DNA of 64,000 nucleotides from Paenirhodobacter enshiensis (lineage in GTDB: Bacteria > Pseudomonadota > Alphaproteobacteria > Rhodobacterales > Rhodobacteraceae): NCBI RefSeq assembly GCF_000740785.1, contig NZ_JFZB01000005.1:310001-374000 (forward strand). The letters are read 5' to 3'. Numbering within the stretch: the first letter of the stretch is position 1; the number at the start of each line of letters is the position of its first letter. This document shows, piece after piece, positions 38,795 through 46,709 of this stretch. A program made the position numbers and the translations under genes. The notes under the pieces were generated by a model that saw only the letters and a list, made by a program, of their open reading frames with translations, ran no database searches and was not told where the DNA came from.

Positions 38795-38887
38795 GGGGGC
38801 AGAAGGGTCCTGCCCCGAAATCGGGGCGGGCGACGGCTCTGGCGGGGTATGGCATCTGCGCCCGACAAGGCAGCCGGGCATCTGCCC

Positions 38888-39457
38888 TCAGTTCTGCCGC
38901 GCGACCTGTCCCAGCCGCACAGACACGAGATCGGTCAACGCCCGTAGTGCGGCTATTGTCGTCTCGATGGCTTGCCCCGCATCAAGCAACGTCACCTCGT
39001 CGCCCTCAATGTAGCGATAGATATATGCACCGTGATCCGGCCCCAACTTTTCGACAATCCGTGCGAGGGTGTCGCATAATTCATTTTGCCGGATGAGGCC
39101 TTGTTCCTCGCGCAGGCCAATGTCAGCAGCCATCTGATGGAGCGTTTCCAGATCATGGCCAGTGCCGCGTTTTCGCAGCTCTGCCACAGGGATGCCATGA
39201 CTTATCAGATATGATTTGAGGCCGCTCTCAGCCGCCAGACCGATCAGATTGTGCAGCGAGATCCACGTCTAATCCGAGCGTTGGACGCCACGATCCATCA
39301 GGAAGCGCTAGACGATCTCCGCAGCATTCGCATGGCCGGTCGCCGCTTTCCGAAACCGGTCGGCAAGGTCTGTTTCGGCCCTGCTCTCCGTTTCCGAAGC
39401 TGGCCCGGCATTCTGCCGGACCGGCCCATGGCTGTCTGGCCCGGCGGCCTCAGCCAT
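38888..39457 (-). pseudogene. HEPN-like gene interrupted by two in-frame TAG codons
   Basis: A frame of 189 sense positions plus stop starts at ATG 39457, overlapping the DUF2853 stop by 8 bp, and runs to 38888. It is open except for TAG at 39310-39308 and TAG at 39271-39269; there is no frameshift. The C-terminal part (SLHNLIGLAAESGLKSYLI, GTGHDLETLHQMAADIGL) has the helix and HDL pattern of HEPN-type proteins often found in toxin or RNase systems. A shorter product from GTG 39187 (99 residues) is possible. Local base composition is less GC-rich than around. HEPN call is by pattern only. Confidence 0.6.
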
Positions 39458-39791
39458 AAACGGCTTCTTTGCCGAAATGCTTGACCAGAAGATAATAGAC
39501 CACGGCGCGATACTTGTGCCGTTCCGATTTGCCATAGGTCTCGATCGCGGTCTCGATCGCCGCCATCAGCTCGGGGCCGTCGGCCAGACCGAGCTTCTTG
39601 ATCAGGAACTTTTCCTTGACGGTTTCCAGCTCGGACACGCTGGAGCCGGCCACGGTCGATGCGTCGGCATCGTAGATCGCGGGGCCGCAGCCGATGGTGA
39701 CCTTGGTCAGCAGCGCCATGTCGGGCGTGACACCGCATTTCGTGCTCAGGTCTTCGGCATATTTCGCGATCAGATCGTCTCTCTTGCCCAT
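39450..39791 (-). CDS. DUF2853 family protein
   Basis: Small cytosolic helical protein of 113 residues in a family common in Alphaproteobacteria, with no known role. MGKRDDLIAKYAEDLSTKCG, TIGCGPAIYDADASTVAGS and the C-terminal YRAVVYYLLVKHFGKEAVYG match the family end to end. ATG at 39791 chosen; ATG 39797 and GTG 39812 are in frame and also possible, with AAGGGA upstream. Its stop overlaps the ATG of the broken HEPN-like gene. A tight hairpin precedes it in the leader. Confidence 0.88.
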   Translation of the reverse strand: MGKRDDLIAKYAEDLSTKCGVTPDMALLTKVTIGCGPAIYDADASTVAGSSVSELETVKEKFLIKKLGLADGPELMAAIETAIETYGKSERHKYRAVVYYLLVKHFGKEAVYG

Positions 39792-39817
39792 GGTCATCCC
39801 ATCCCTTTTCACACACC

Positions 39818-39837
39818 GCCAGAGCGCACGCTCTGGC
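39818..39837 (-). promoter_or_regulatory. hairpin in the DUF2853 leader
   Basis: GCCAGAGCG and CGCTCTGGC form a perfect 9-bp stem with only two loop bases (four if the last pair opens), ending about 26 bp before the DUF2853 ATG. A weak promoter-like TTTGGA-N17-TAGGCT lies upstream on the same strand. No T tract follows, so it is more likely a leader hairpin than a terminator. Confidence 0.4.
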
Positions 39838-39937
39838 CGGCGATCAGCCTAGGGCAGCCACCGGCAGATCCAAAGTTGTATTTGTCAGGCGAGGTTGGGT
39901 TTTGGCGCCGCCATCGGCGGAATGCGGCCGGGCAGGG

Positions 39938-39960
39938 GGCGCGCCCCCGAGGGGCGCGCC
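39938..39960 (-). terminator. GC-only stem-loop after ahcY
   Basis: GGCGCGCCCC and GGGGCGCGCC form a perfect 10-bp stem with a 3-base loop, starting 8 bp past the ahcY stop. No T run follows; termination would need Rho, or the stem may protect the mRNA end. Confidence 0.45.
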
Positions 39961-39968
39961 GGGACCGC

Positions 39969-41360
39969 TCAGTAGCGGTAATGGTCGGGCTTGAACGGCC
40001 CCTCGACGGGGACGTCGATATAGGCGGCCTGCTCGGGCAGAAGCGTGGTCAGCTTCACGCCGATCTTCTTCAGATGCAGCCGCGCGACCTTCTCGTCGAG
40101 CTTCTTCGGCAGGATGTAGACGCCGGGCTTGTAGTCCGCGCCCTTGGCGTAAAGCTCGATCTGCGCCAGCACCTGGTTGGTGAACGAGGCCGACATCACG
40201 AAGCTCGGATGCCCCGTCGCGTTGCCGAGGTTCAGCAGACGGCCTTCCGACAGCAGGATGATCCGGTTGCCCGAGGGCATCTCGATCATGTCGACCTGGT
40301 TCTTGATGTTGGTCCACTTCAGGTTGCGCAGATTGGCGACCTGAATCTCGTTGTCGAAATGGCCGATGTTGCCGACGATCGCCATATCCTTCATCTCGCG
40401 CATATGCTCGATGCGGATGATGTCGCGGTTGCCGGTGGTGGTGACGAAGATATCCGCGTCGGACACCACGTCCTCCAGCACGACGACCTCGAACCCGTCC
40501 ATCGCCGCCTGCAGTGCGCAGATCGGGTCGACCTCGGTCACCTTGACGCGGGCGCCCGCGCCCTGCAGCGAGGCGGCGCAGCCCTTGCCGACATCGCCAT
40601 AGCCGCACACCACCGCGACCTTGCCCGCCATCATCACATCGGTGGCGCGGCGGATGCCGTCGACCAGCGATTCCTTGCAGCCGTACTTGTTGTCGAACTT
40701 CGACTTGGTGACCGAGTCGTTGACGTTGATCGCCGGGAACGGCAGCAGGCCGTGCTTGTGCAGCTCGTAAAGCCGGTGCACGCCCGTGGTGGTTTCCTCG
40801 GACACGCCCCTGATCGCCTCGCGCTGTTTGGTGAACCAGCCGGGGCTCTGTTCCAGACGCTTGCGGATCTGCGCGAAGAGGGCGATTTCCTCGTCCGAAT
40901 GCGGGGTGGCGATCAGATCGGTCTCGCCCGCCTCGACCCGCGAGCCGAGCAGGATATACATCGTCGCATCGCCGCCATCGTCGAGGATCATGTTCGCCGT
41001 GCCCTCGGCGAACTGGAAGATCCGGTCGGTGTAGGACCAGTATTCCTCAAGGCTCTCGCCCTTGATCGCGAAGACCGGGGTGCCGCCCGCCGCGATCGCC
41101 GCCGCGGCATGATCCTGCGTCGAGAAGATGTTGCACGAGGCCCAACGCACATCGGCGCCAAGCGCCTTCAGCGTCTCGATCAGCACCGCGGTCTGAACCG
41201 TCATGTGCAGCGAGCCGGCGATGCGCGCGCCCTTCAGCGGCTGCTTCGGGCCGTATTCCTCGCGGCAGGCCATCAGGCCCGGCATCTCGGTTTCGGCGAT
41301 GTCGAGCTCCTTGCGCCCGAAATCGGCCAGCGAAATGTCCTTGACGATATAGTCTGCCAT
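39969..41360 (-). CDS. ahcY: adenosylhomocysteinase
   Basis: Splits S-adenosylhomocysteine into adenosine and homocysteine, keeping the methylation cycle running; uses bound NAD. The 463 residues contain [42 protein letters not shown], the NAD loop [11 protein letters not shown] and the C-terminal [12 protein letters not shown] at 41360 fits the family start [19 protein letters not shown] terminator-like hairpin lies about 90 bp upstream. No SAH riboswitch consensus was recognised in the leader. Confidence 0.97.
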   Translation of the reverse strand: MADYIVKDISLADFGRKELDIAETEMPGLMACREEYGPKQPLKGARIAGSLHMTVQTAVLIETLKALGADVRWASCNIFSTQDHAAAAIAAGGTPVFAIKGESLEEYWSYTDRIFQFAEGTANMILDDGGDATMYILLGSRVEAGETDLIATPHSDEEIALFAQIRKRLEQSPGWFTKQREAIRGVSEETTTGVHRLYELHKHGLLPFPAINVNDSVTKSKFDNKYGCKESLVDGIRRATDVMMAGKVAVVCGYGDVGKGCAASLQGAGARVKVTEVDPICALQAAMDGFEVVVLEDVVSDADIFVTTTGNRDIIRIEHMREMKDMAIVGNIGHFDNEIQVANLRNLKWTNIKNQVDMIEMPSGNRIILLSEGRLLNLGNATGHPSFVMSASFTNQVLAQIELYAKGADYKPGVYILPKKLDEKVARLHLKKIGVKLTTLLPEQAAYIDVPVEGPFKPDHYRY

Positions 41361-41446
41361 GCGGGGCTCCAATCTCTGCTGTCGCTCGTGATCTAGCACT
41401 TAGCAAGGTGTGGGGCAATTGCGACACCCGGGCGGAGGAAAACGCA

Positions 41447-41480
41447 ACAAAAACCGAACCGCAGAGTTTACTTTCGGTTT
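41447..41480 (-). promoter_or_regulatory. terminator-like hairpin in the ahcY upstream region
   Basis: On the minus strand AAACCGAA and TTCGGTTT (8 bp, 14-nt loop) are followed by a T tract and TTGCG. Nothing else transcribed leftward precedes it for 1.6 kb, so it would act either on an ahcY leader transcript or on antisense RNA from the glycosyltransferase. The promoter of ahcY could lie on either side: TTGCCC-N17-TAGATC is seen downstream of it. Confidence 0.4.
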
Positions 41481-41540
41481 ACATGCCCGGGCACGGCCGA
41501 TAGCCTTTGTCGACGGATCCCAGTTCGTTCGATTGACAAG

Positions 41541-42506
41541 ATGAGTATTGCAACGACAAGCACGCAACCGGCCGGCGCCCGGAAAGCGGTCATTTTCTGC
41601 TGCGATTCCAGGTATCTGCCCTATACGGCCCATGCCGCAGCGCAGATCGCCGCTTTGCACCCGCACCGCGATTTCGACATTTGCCTGTGCCATGGTGAGT
41701 GCCCTCTGACCCTGCCCGAGAGCCTCGCGTCCCTGGGGCTGCGTCAGATCCGGGTCGATGTGGATGGGCGGTTCGAGGGGCTGCGGCTCGATCCGGGGGC
41801 GAACCACGATGTCTATCTGCGCCTCGCCCTGCCCGAGGCGCTTCGGGCCGATTACGACCGTATCCTGTATCTCGACGGCGACATCTTCGTGCAGGGCGGG
41901 GATTTCTCGCGGCTGCTCGGGGTGGATCTGGGCGCGCATCCCGTCGCGGCGGTGCGCGACAATATCCAGTGGCGCACGCCGGAGCGCCGGCCCGTCCAGT
42001 TCGCCCGGCTGGGGCTGCCGGGAACGCGCTATTTCAATGCCGGGGTGGTGCTGATGGATACGGCGCGCTGTGCCGACATGGATCTTCTGGGGCGCTGTGT
42101 CGATCTCGGCCGGCGCGAGGCGGCGCGGATGATCCGCCACGATCAGAACCTGTTCAACGCCGTGCTGCAGGGGGACTGGGCGGAGCTCTCGCCCACCTGG
42201 AACTGGCAATACAGCTGGGCCGCGCGCCTGCTGGCCGAGATGCGGACCCCAAATGTGGTGCATTTCATCGGCGGCACGAAGCCCTGGCGCGACACCGTCG
42301 GGGACATTCCGCCGCGCTATCTGCGCGCCATGTCGGCCTTTCTGGAATGCCATTTCCCGGAATTGCCGCCGCCGGCTGTTGCCGCGTCCCCCATGCGCCC
42401 GTGCAGCCCCCGGATGGTGAAAATGTTGCTGAAACATCTGGTTTCAGCGCGCGCAATGTGCGCCTATCTCGATCGCTTCGAGGGCGACTTTTCGGTGATC
42501 GGATGA
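41541..42506 (+). CDS. glycosyltransferase family 8 protein
   Basis: Retaining glycosyltransferase, 321 residues, no signal peptide, so cytosolic or peripheral at the membrane. GT8 marks are the metal-binding DxD in YDRILYLDGDIFV (about 104-116), RYFNAGVVLMD, HDQNLFNAVL and the C-terminal HFIGGTKPW. Probably adds a sugar to lipopolysaccharide or another surface glycan; acceptor unknown. TTTACA-N17-TAGCCT 26-55 bp ahead could be its promoter. Stop overlaps the next gene as ATGA. Confidence 0.9.
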   Translation: MSIATTSTQPAGARKAVIFCCDSRYLPYTAHAAAQIAALHPHRDFDICLCHGECPLTLPESLASLGLRQIRVDVDGRFEGLRLDPGANHDVYLRLALPEALRADYDRILYLDGDIFVQGGDFSRLLGVDLGAHPVAAVRDNIQWRTPERRPVQFARLGLPGTRYFNAGVVLMDTARCADMDLLGRCVDLGRREAARMIRHDQNLFNAVLQGDWAELSPTWNWQYSWAARLLAEMRTPNVVHFIGGTKPWRDTVGDIPPRYLRAMSAFLECHFPELPPPAVAASPMRPCSPRMVKMLLKHLVSARAMCAYLDRFEGDFSVIG

Positions 42507-43108
42507 AACGCGACCAGACGCCACGGGCGTGGCAACGGATGCTGTCGGGGCGCAGGCTGGATCTGCTGGACCCGACACCCGTCGATATCGAGATCGAGGA
42601 TATCGCGCATGGCCTTGCCTTCGTGGCGCGCTGGAACGGTCAGACCGCCGGCGATTTCGCCTATTCGGTGGCCGAGCACTCCCTGTTGGTCGAGCAGATC
42701 TTCACCCGCCGCGATCCCGGTGCCGATGCGCGCTGGAAGCTGGCGGCACTGCTGCACGATGCGCCGGAATATGTTCTGGGTGACATGATCAGCCCGGTGA
42801 AGGCGGCGATCGGCGCGGATTATGGGGAACTGGATGCGCGGCTCGATGCTGCGGTGCATCTGCGCTTCGGGCTGCCGGCTGTGCTGCCGGTGGCGGTCAA
42901 GCGCGCGATCAAGCGGGCGGACACGCTGTCAGCCCGGCTGGAAGCCGAGCGGATCGCGGGGTTTTCGGCGATGGAGGCGGACCGGATCTTCGGGCGCCCC
43001 GATGCGGAGCTGATCCGGGGGCTGGAAATCCGGCTTCGGCCCCCGTCCGAGGTGCGCGCGGAGTTCACCGCGCGCCACCGCGAGCTGCTGTCGCAGCTCA
43101 GCGGTTGA
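42503..43108 (+). CDS. HD-domain hydrolase (YfbR-like)
   Basis: 201-residue metal-dependent phosphohydrolase with the HD motif: VAEHSLLVEQIF (His near 59), AALLHDAPEYVLGD (HD near 85) and a later Asp in IKRADTLSARLEA. Closest in layout to YfbR-type 5'-deoxynucleotidases. It begins inside the glycosyltransferase stop (ATGA), so the two are co-translated, although no shared pathway is evident. The last 11 bp overlap the convergent 30-codon gene. Confidence 0.87.
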   Translation: MKRDQTPRAWQRMLSGRRLDLLDPTPVDIEIEDIAHGLAFVARWNGQTAGDFAYSVAEHSLLVEQIFTRRDPGADARWKLAALLHDAPEYVLGDMISPVKAAIGADYGELDARLDAAVHLRFGLPAVLPVAVKRAIKRADTLSARLEAERIAGFSAMEADRIFGRPDAELIRGLEIRLRPPSEVRAEFTARHRELLSQLSG

Positions 43109-43190
43109 ACTTGTATTCGCCCTTGTGGGCGGCACGCGGGGCATAACCGCCCATCGCGAGGGTCAGGACTTCTGCAAGCATACGGATCAT
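43098..43190 (-). CDS. 30-residue small protein, unknown
   Basis: Short open frame with an excellent ribosome site (AAGGAG, then ATCAGAAA, then ATG at 43190). The product starts MIRMLAEVLTLAMGG, a short hydrophobic helix, and ends AAHKGEYKFNR, a basic and aromatic tail, so a membrane-attached microprotein is plausible. A TATCAT -10 like box lies upstream at 43243-43238. It is divergent from the LysR gene, starts 100 bp apart, and its 3' end overlaps the convergent HD gene by 11 bp. No known function. Confidence 0.7.
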   Translation of the reverse strand: MIRMLAEVLTLAMGGYAPRAAHKGEYKFNR

Positions 43191-43237
43191 TTTCTGATCT
43201 CCTTCTGCATGGTTTCGCTGCTGATATGGGCAGTTTC

Positions 43238-43289
43238 ATGATAGTTTGCGAGTCAGGAATTTTGCCGGACATGTTAGGCTGTCTATCAT
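43238..43289. promoter_or_regulatory. spaced inverted repeat between the microprotein and LysR genes
   Basis: ATGATAG (43238-43244) and CTATCAT (43283-43289) form a 7-bp inverted repeat with 38 bp between. The left copy is also the best -10 box of the microprotein; the right copy touches the LysR ATG. Possible LysR operators; chance is not excluded. Confidence 0.3.
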
Positions 43290-44168
43290 ATGAGTGAAAT
43301 CGACTGGCGCCATCTTCCACCGCTGACAGCGTTGCGTGCTTTCGCTGCGACGGCGCGCGAGGGCGGATTCAGCGCGGCGGCTCGGAAACTCAACGTGACA
43401 CATGCCGCGGTGCAACAGCAGGTTCGTGGCCTTGAGGCGGAGCTGGGCATTTCGCTGCTGTGGCGCGATGGACGCAGCCTTCATCTCACCGCTGAGGGCG
43501 AGCGCCTGGCCGCCGCGCTGGCTGACGGTTTCGCGATCATCCAGACCGCCACCGAGGCTCTGCGCGCCCATCACGCCGAGAGGCCCCTGACCGTGACCTT
43601 GCCGCCCGCCTTCGCCGCCGAATGGCTGATGCCGCGGCTGTCGAAATTCTGGAAGCGCCACCCCGAGATTGCGCTGTCGCTCTTGCCCGAGCAGAGGGTG
43701 ATGAACCTGCGCGAGATCGGTGCGAATCTGGGGATCCGGTTCGGCAACGGCCACTGGCCGGGGGTCGAGGCCGATTACCTGACCGCCGCGCCGCAGGTTG
43801 TCGTTGCCGCGCCCGAGCTTTTGGGCGGTCGCACCCGGCTGTCCCTGCGCGAGATGTCGATGCTGCCATGGATCCGCGAGGGTGACTGGCCCGAGCAGAT
43901 GCAGCTGCTGGAATCCATCGGGTTGAAGCCGGCGGCGCTGAAATTCGTCGATTTTCCCAATGAAGAGCTGGCGCTGTCCGCGGCACGCGAAGGTATCGGT
44001 CTGCATCTGGAAACCGAGGCGCTGATCGCCGAGGATGTCAAACTCGGTTGGCTGGTCCGCATCCATGAGCTGAAGGACGAAAGTTTGGGTTATTACCTGA
44101 TCTGGCCCCCGGGGCCGCTGAGTCCGGCCGCGAAGACCTTCATCGACTGGCTGAAGTCCGAGGTCTAG
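43290..44168 (+). CDS. LysR-type transcriptional regulator, GcvA-like
   Basis: 292 residues. The N-terminal winged helix reads LTALRAFAATAREGGFSAAARKLNVTHAAVQQQVRGLE (two parts, about 13-50), which is the GcvA-type LysR DNA-binding form, followed by the periplasmic-binding-like effector domain (about 95-290) with a late WLVRIHELKDESLGYYLIWP. ATG at 43290. By the usual LysR rule it may control the divergent 30-codon gene; effector unknown. Confidence 0.9.
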   Translation: MSEIDWRHLPPLTALRAFAATAREGGFSAAARKLNVTHAAVQQQVRGLEAELGISLLWRDGRSLHLTAEGERLAAALADGFAIIQTATEALRAHHAERPLTVTLPPAFAAEWLMPRLSKFWKRHPEIALSLLPEQRVMNLREIGANLGIRFGNGHWPGVEADYLTAAPQVVVAAPELLGGRTRLSLREMSMLPWIREGDWPEQMQLLESIGLKPAALKFVDFPNEELALSAAREGIGLHLETEALIAEDVKLGWLVRIHELKDESLGYYLIWPPGPLSPAAKTFIDWLKSEV

Positions 44169-44597
44169 TCGCGGTTCCGCCAGTCAGGCGGGGATGATCG
44201 ACCAGACCGTCTTCGGCGCGCGGTTTCCCGGTCTTGTCGGTGGCCATCGGCGGTAATTTTCGGTTCGCCTATGAGACTTGGGCTGGATCATTGCCTTGAA
44301 TCTCCATGGATATGTCAAAGTGTGAAATCAAAGCCGGGGCGGTTCCGGGATCAGGTGAATCCGCAGTTTTGCAGCCCTGTCCCGCATCCATTTCCCGCTC
44401 ATCATGCTCTGTCATGTGACCTTGGATATGAACTCCTGCACATTTGTTTTGACCTGCCCAACGGCGGCTTCCTTGCCATTGCAGGCTACGGCAAAATTTC
44501 GTCCGATTTCCTGAGGCCAGTTCCCCCAGTGTGTCTTTCCCTGTCGCCGCGGAATGAGATCGGCCGGCTTTGACAGACTGCTAACGTTTCTTGTCGA
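44169..44597. other. 429-bp stretch without a supportable gene
   Basis: Lies between the LysR stop and the flgI stop, two convergent genes. It is poorer in G+C than most of the window. A short CCGCC-AGTCA-GGCGG hairpin follows the LysR stop without a T run. One 100-codon frame (44271-44573) exists, but its codon use and sequence look random. No repeat copy or tRNA is present. It may hold decayed remains of a gene. Confidence 0.6.
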
Positions 44598-45695
44598 TCA
44601 GTTCACGATGAATTCCGCATGGAGAGCCCCTGCAGAATGGATGTTCTTCAGGATGTCGATCATATCCCGTGGGCTGACCCCGAGAGCATTCAGGCCGCCG
44701 ACGACCTCTGCAAGGGAACTGGTGTCCGGCAAGATTGCCATCTTTGTCCCAGGAGCATTGTCAATGGAGGCTGCGGTGCGCGGCACGATGACGGTTTCAC
44801 CCCGGGCGAAAGGATTGGGTTGAATGGCTTCCGGCGCCTCCTGCACGCGGAGCGTCAGGTTTCCCTGGCTGACCGCCACCCGGGAGATACGAACGTCCGA
44901 TCCCATCACTATGGTTCCGGAGCGTTGATCGACAATCACCCGGGCACGCTGTTCGGGTTCGACCCGGATGTTCTCGATACGGCTGAGGGCATGGGCTGTG
45001 CTGTTCATGCGGCCTTGCGAAAGGTCCAGAGAAACCGTTCCCGGATCCTGCATGCTGGCGATGTGAGCCCCGAATTCGCTGTTGATCGCACGCTCGATCC
45101 TGCCTGCGGTCGTGAAGTCCGGTTCTCTCAGAGCCAGTCGTACGGTCTTCAGGCTGTTGAGTTGAAATGCGATTTCCCTTTCCACCCGGGCACCGAGCGG
45201 GATGGTCCCGGATGTAGGGACGCCTTGGACGACGGATGCCGCCTGCCCCGAGACCGACACACCGCCTGACAGCACCGGTCCCTGGGCGACGGCGTAGATT
45301 TCCCCGTCCGGTGCATTCAGTGGTGTCATGATCAGCGTTCCGCCCAGCAAACTTTTGGCATCGCCGATCGCCGAGACGGTGACGTCGACCTTGCTTCCGG
45401 CGCGTGCGAAAGGGGGCAAGGTTGCTGTGACCAGAACGGCCGCTACATTCTTCGGCCGCAACTGCTCTCCAGTCACGTTCACGCCCAGCCGTTCCAAGAC
45501 ATTCGACATGATTTCTTCGGTGAACGGAGCGTTGCGCATTCCATCCCCGGTGCCGTTCAGACCAACCACAAGGCCGTATCCGACGAGATCGTTGCCACGA
45601 ACGCCGTCGAACTCGACCAGATCCTTGATGCGGATCGTGGCGGCCCCTCCAAGGGAGGGAAACAAAATCAGCAGAAGGAAAAAGATTATACGCAT
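44598..45695 (-). CDS. flgI: flagellar P-ring protein FlgI
   Basis: Forms the ring around the rod in the peptidoglycan layer. The 365 residues begin with a Sec signal peptide (FFLLLILFPSLGGAA, cut near 19), then IRIKDLVEFDGVRGNDLVGYGLVVGLNGTGD, the hallmark of FlgI, and GTLIMTPLNAPDG, with a C-terminal SPRDMIDILKNIHSAGALHAE. ATG shares one base with the flgL stop (TAATG). Base composition here is clearly lower in G+C than neighbours outside the flagellar block. Confidence 0.97.
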   Translation of the reverse strand: MRIIFFLLLILFPSLGGAATIRIKDLVEFDGVRGNDLVGYGLVVGLNGTGDGMRNAPFTEEIMSNVLERLGVNVTGEQLRPKNVAAVLVTATLPPFARAGSKVDVTVSAIGDAKSLLGGTLIMTPLNAPDGEIYAVAQGPVLSGGVSVSGQAASVVQGVPTSGTIPLGARVEREIAFQLNSLKTVRLALREPDFTTAGRIERAINSEFGAHIASMQDPGTVSLDLSQGRMNSTAHALSRIENIRVEPEQRARVIVDQRSGTIVMGSDVRISRVAVSQGNLTLRVQEAPEAIQPNPFARGETVIVPRTAASIDNAPGTKMAILPDTSSLAEVVGGLNALGVSPRDMIDILKNIHSAGALHAEFIVN

Positions 45696-46708
45696 TACAG
45701 GTAATTCGCCAAAGACAGGTCGGAAAGGCGCGCCGTCAGTGTGTAGAGGATTTCCAGCTGAGATTGCGCCGCTTTCAGCGCGGTCGAGGTTTCGTAGGAG
45801 TCCGCGCCGATGAGATCGAGGCGTGCCGTGCTGAGCGTGGTTTTTTCGGCACCGTTACGGGTCTCGGCCGTCTCGACGAGGGATTCGAGGCCCCCCAGCT
45901 GTGCCTGCGTCTCTATCAGGCCGCTGTCACTTGCTAACAGGGCCCCGGCCGACAGGTTTGCAAGACTTTGGCGCTGGCTGTCCGGTAGCGTGTTGCCGGC
46001 ATCTGCGGCCAGAGCAGCCAGCGCCAGCCCCTTAATTACGTCACGAATGGCGGGGTCCGCAGCCGTCACTGGGATTGTGATCGACGTTTCCTCTGACAGG
46101 GCGATGCCGCTGACCCCTGTCTGGCTGCCGCCAAATATCGTGTCGAGATACCCACCTCCTCCGGGTGCGGCGTCGAACCACTGCGTAACGGCTTCGGCGA
46201 TATCGTCAGCCTGCGTCAGTCCCGCGGTCGCTGCGGCGAGCGATGACATCAGGTTTTCTGCAGACCCTACGGACACTGTATCCACGGCAATGCCGGAAAA
46301 AACATGATGGCCCGAGGCCGAGACGTTCAGGCTCGATAACACTGATGTCAGTGCAGACGTGGCTTGGGACAGGCTTGTTGGCAGCCCCGTGGAGGTGGTT
46401 CCAGACCCACTGGACATCAGGGCCTTTGCGACATCGGAGGCGGTCGACCGAATGTGATCCAGAGAAGATTGCATGGTCGAAAGCACCAGTCCCGCCTTGG
46501 TGCCGGTCTGGCCATAGATTTCCAGGCGGGCAAGGCTGCCATTGATCGAGGCAAGGGCACGGAAGTCGCCTCGGACTGCGGCTCCGGTATCACTCTTGAT
46601 TCCGGTCATGACCTCATGTGTCAGGTCTGCCAACGTCGATTTCAACTGGGTGTTGTGGTTGCGCAGCTGGTAAGATCTGGCCAGATCTCCCACGGACATA
46701 TAGTTCAT
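45695..46708 (-). CDS. flgL: hook-filament junction protein FlgL
   Basis: Second junction protein between hook and filament, 337 residues, flagellin-like: helical N-terminal region (SVGDLARSYQLRNHNTQLKS) and helical C-terminal region (ALKAAQSQLEILYTLTARLSDLSLANYL, in two parts) around a variable middle rich in Ala, Ser and Thr. N-terminal flagellin-type pairing pattern is retained. It begins 1 bp after the flgK stop and overlaps flgI, so flgK-flgL-flgI are one coupled unit. Confidence 0.92.
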   Translation of the reverse strand: MNYMSVGDLARSYQLRNHNTQLKSTLADLTHEVMTGIKSDTGAAVRGDFRALASINGSLARLEIYGQTGTKAGLVLSTMQSSLDHIRSTASDVAKALMSSGSGTTSTGLPTSLSQATSALTSVLSSLNVSASGHHVFSGIAVDTVSVGSAENLMSSLAAATAGLTQADDIAEAVTQWFDAAPGGGGYLDTIFGGSQTGVSGIALSEETSITIPVTAADPAIRDVIKGLALAALAADAGNTLPDSQRQSLANLSAGALLASDSGLIETQAQLGGLESLVETAETRNGAEKTTLSTARLDLIGADSYETSTALKAAQSQLEILYTLTARLSDLSLANYL

Positions 46709-46709
46709 T

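Noticed and set aside
38795-38887. Fourth copy of the two-hairpin repeat after the hydratase gene
   Set aside because: Hairpins such as CCCCGA-AA-TCGGGG occur, but the conserved CCCGGGATATTT and GAAAGCCGAAAG tail is missing.
39361-39457. Integrase or transposon remnant next to DUF2853
   Set aside because: The sequence instead continues in frame into the HEPN-like part, so it is the N-terminal piece of that gene. No recombinase motif is present.
41361-41540. SAH or SAM riboswitch before ahcY
   Set aside because: The expected conserved core sequences were not found; only a terminator-like hairpin and short palindromes are present.
44271-44573. 100-codon frame in the gap between LysR and flgI
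   Set aside because: No ribosome site, no recognisable motif and random-looking composition. A 20-codon frame near 44196 was dropped for the same reasons.
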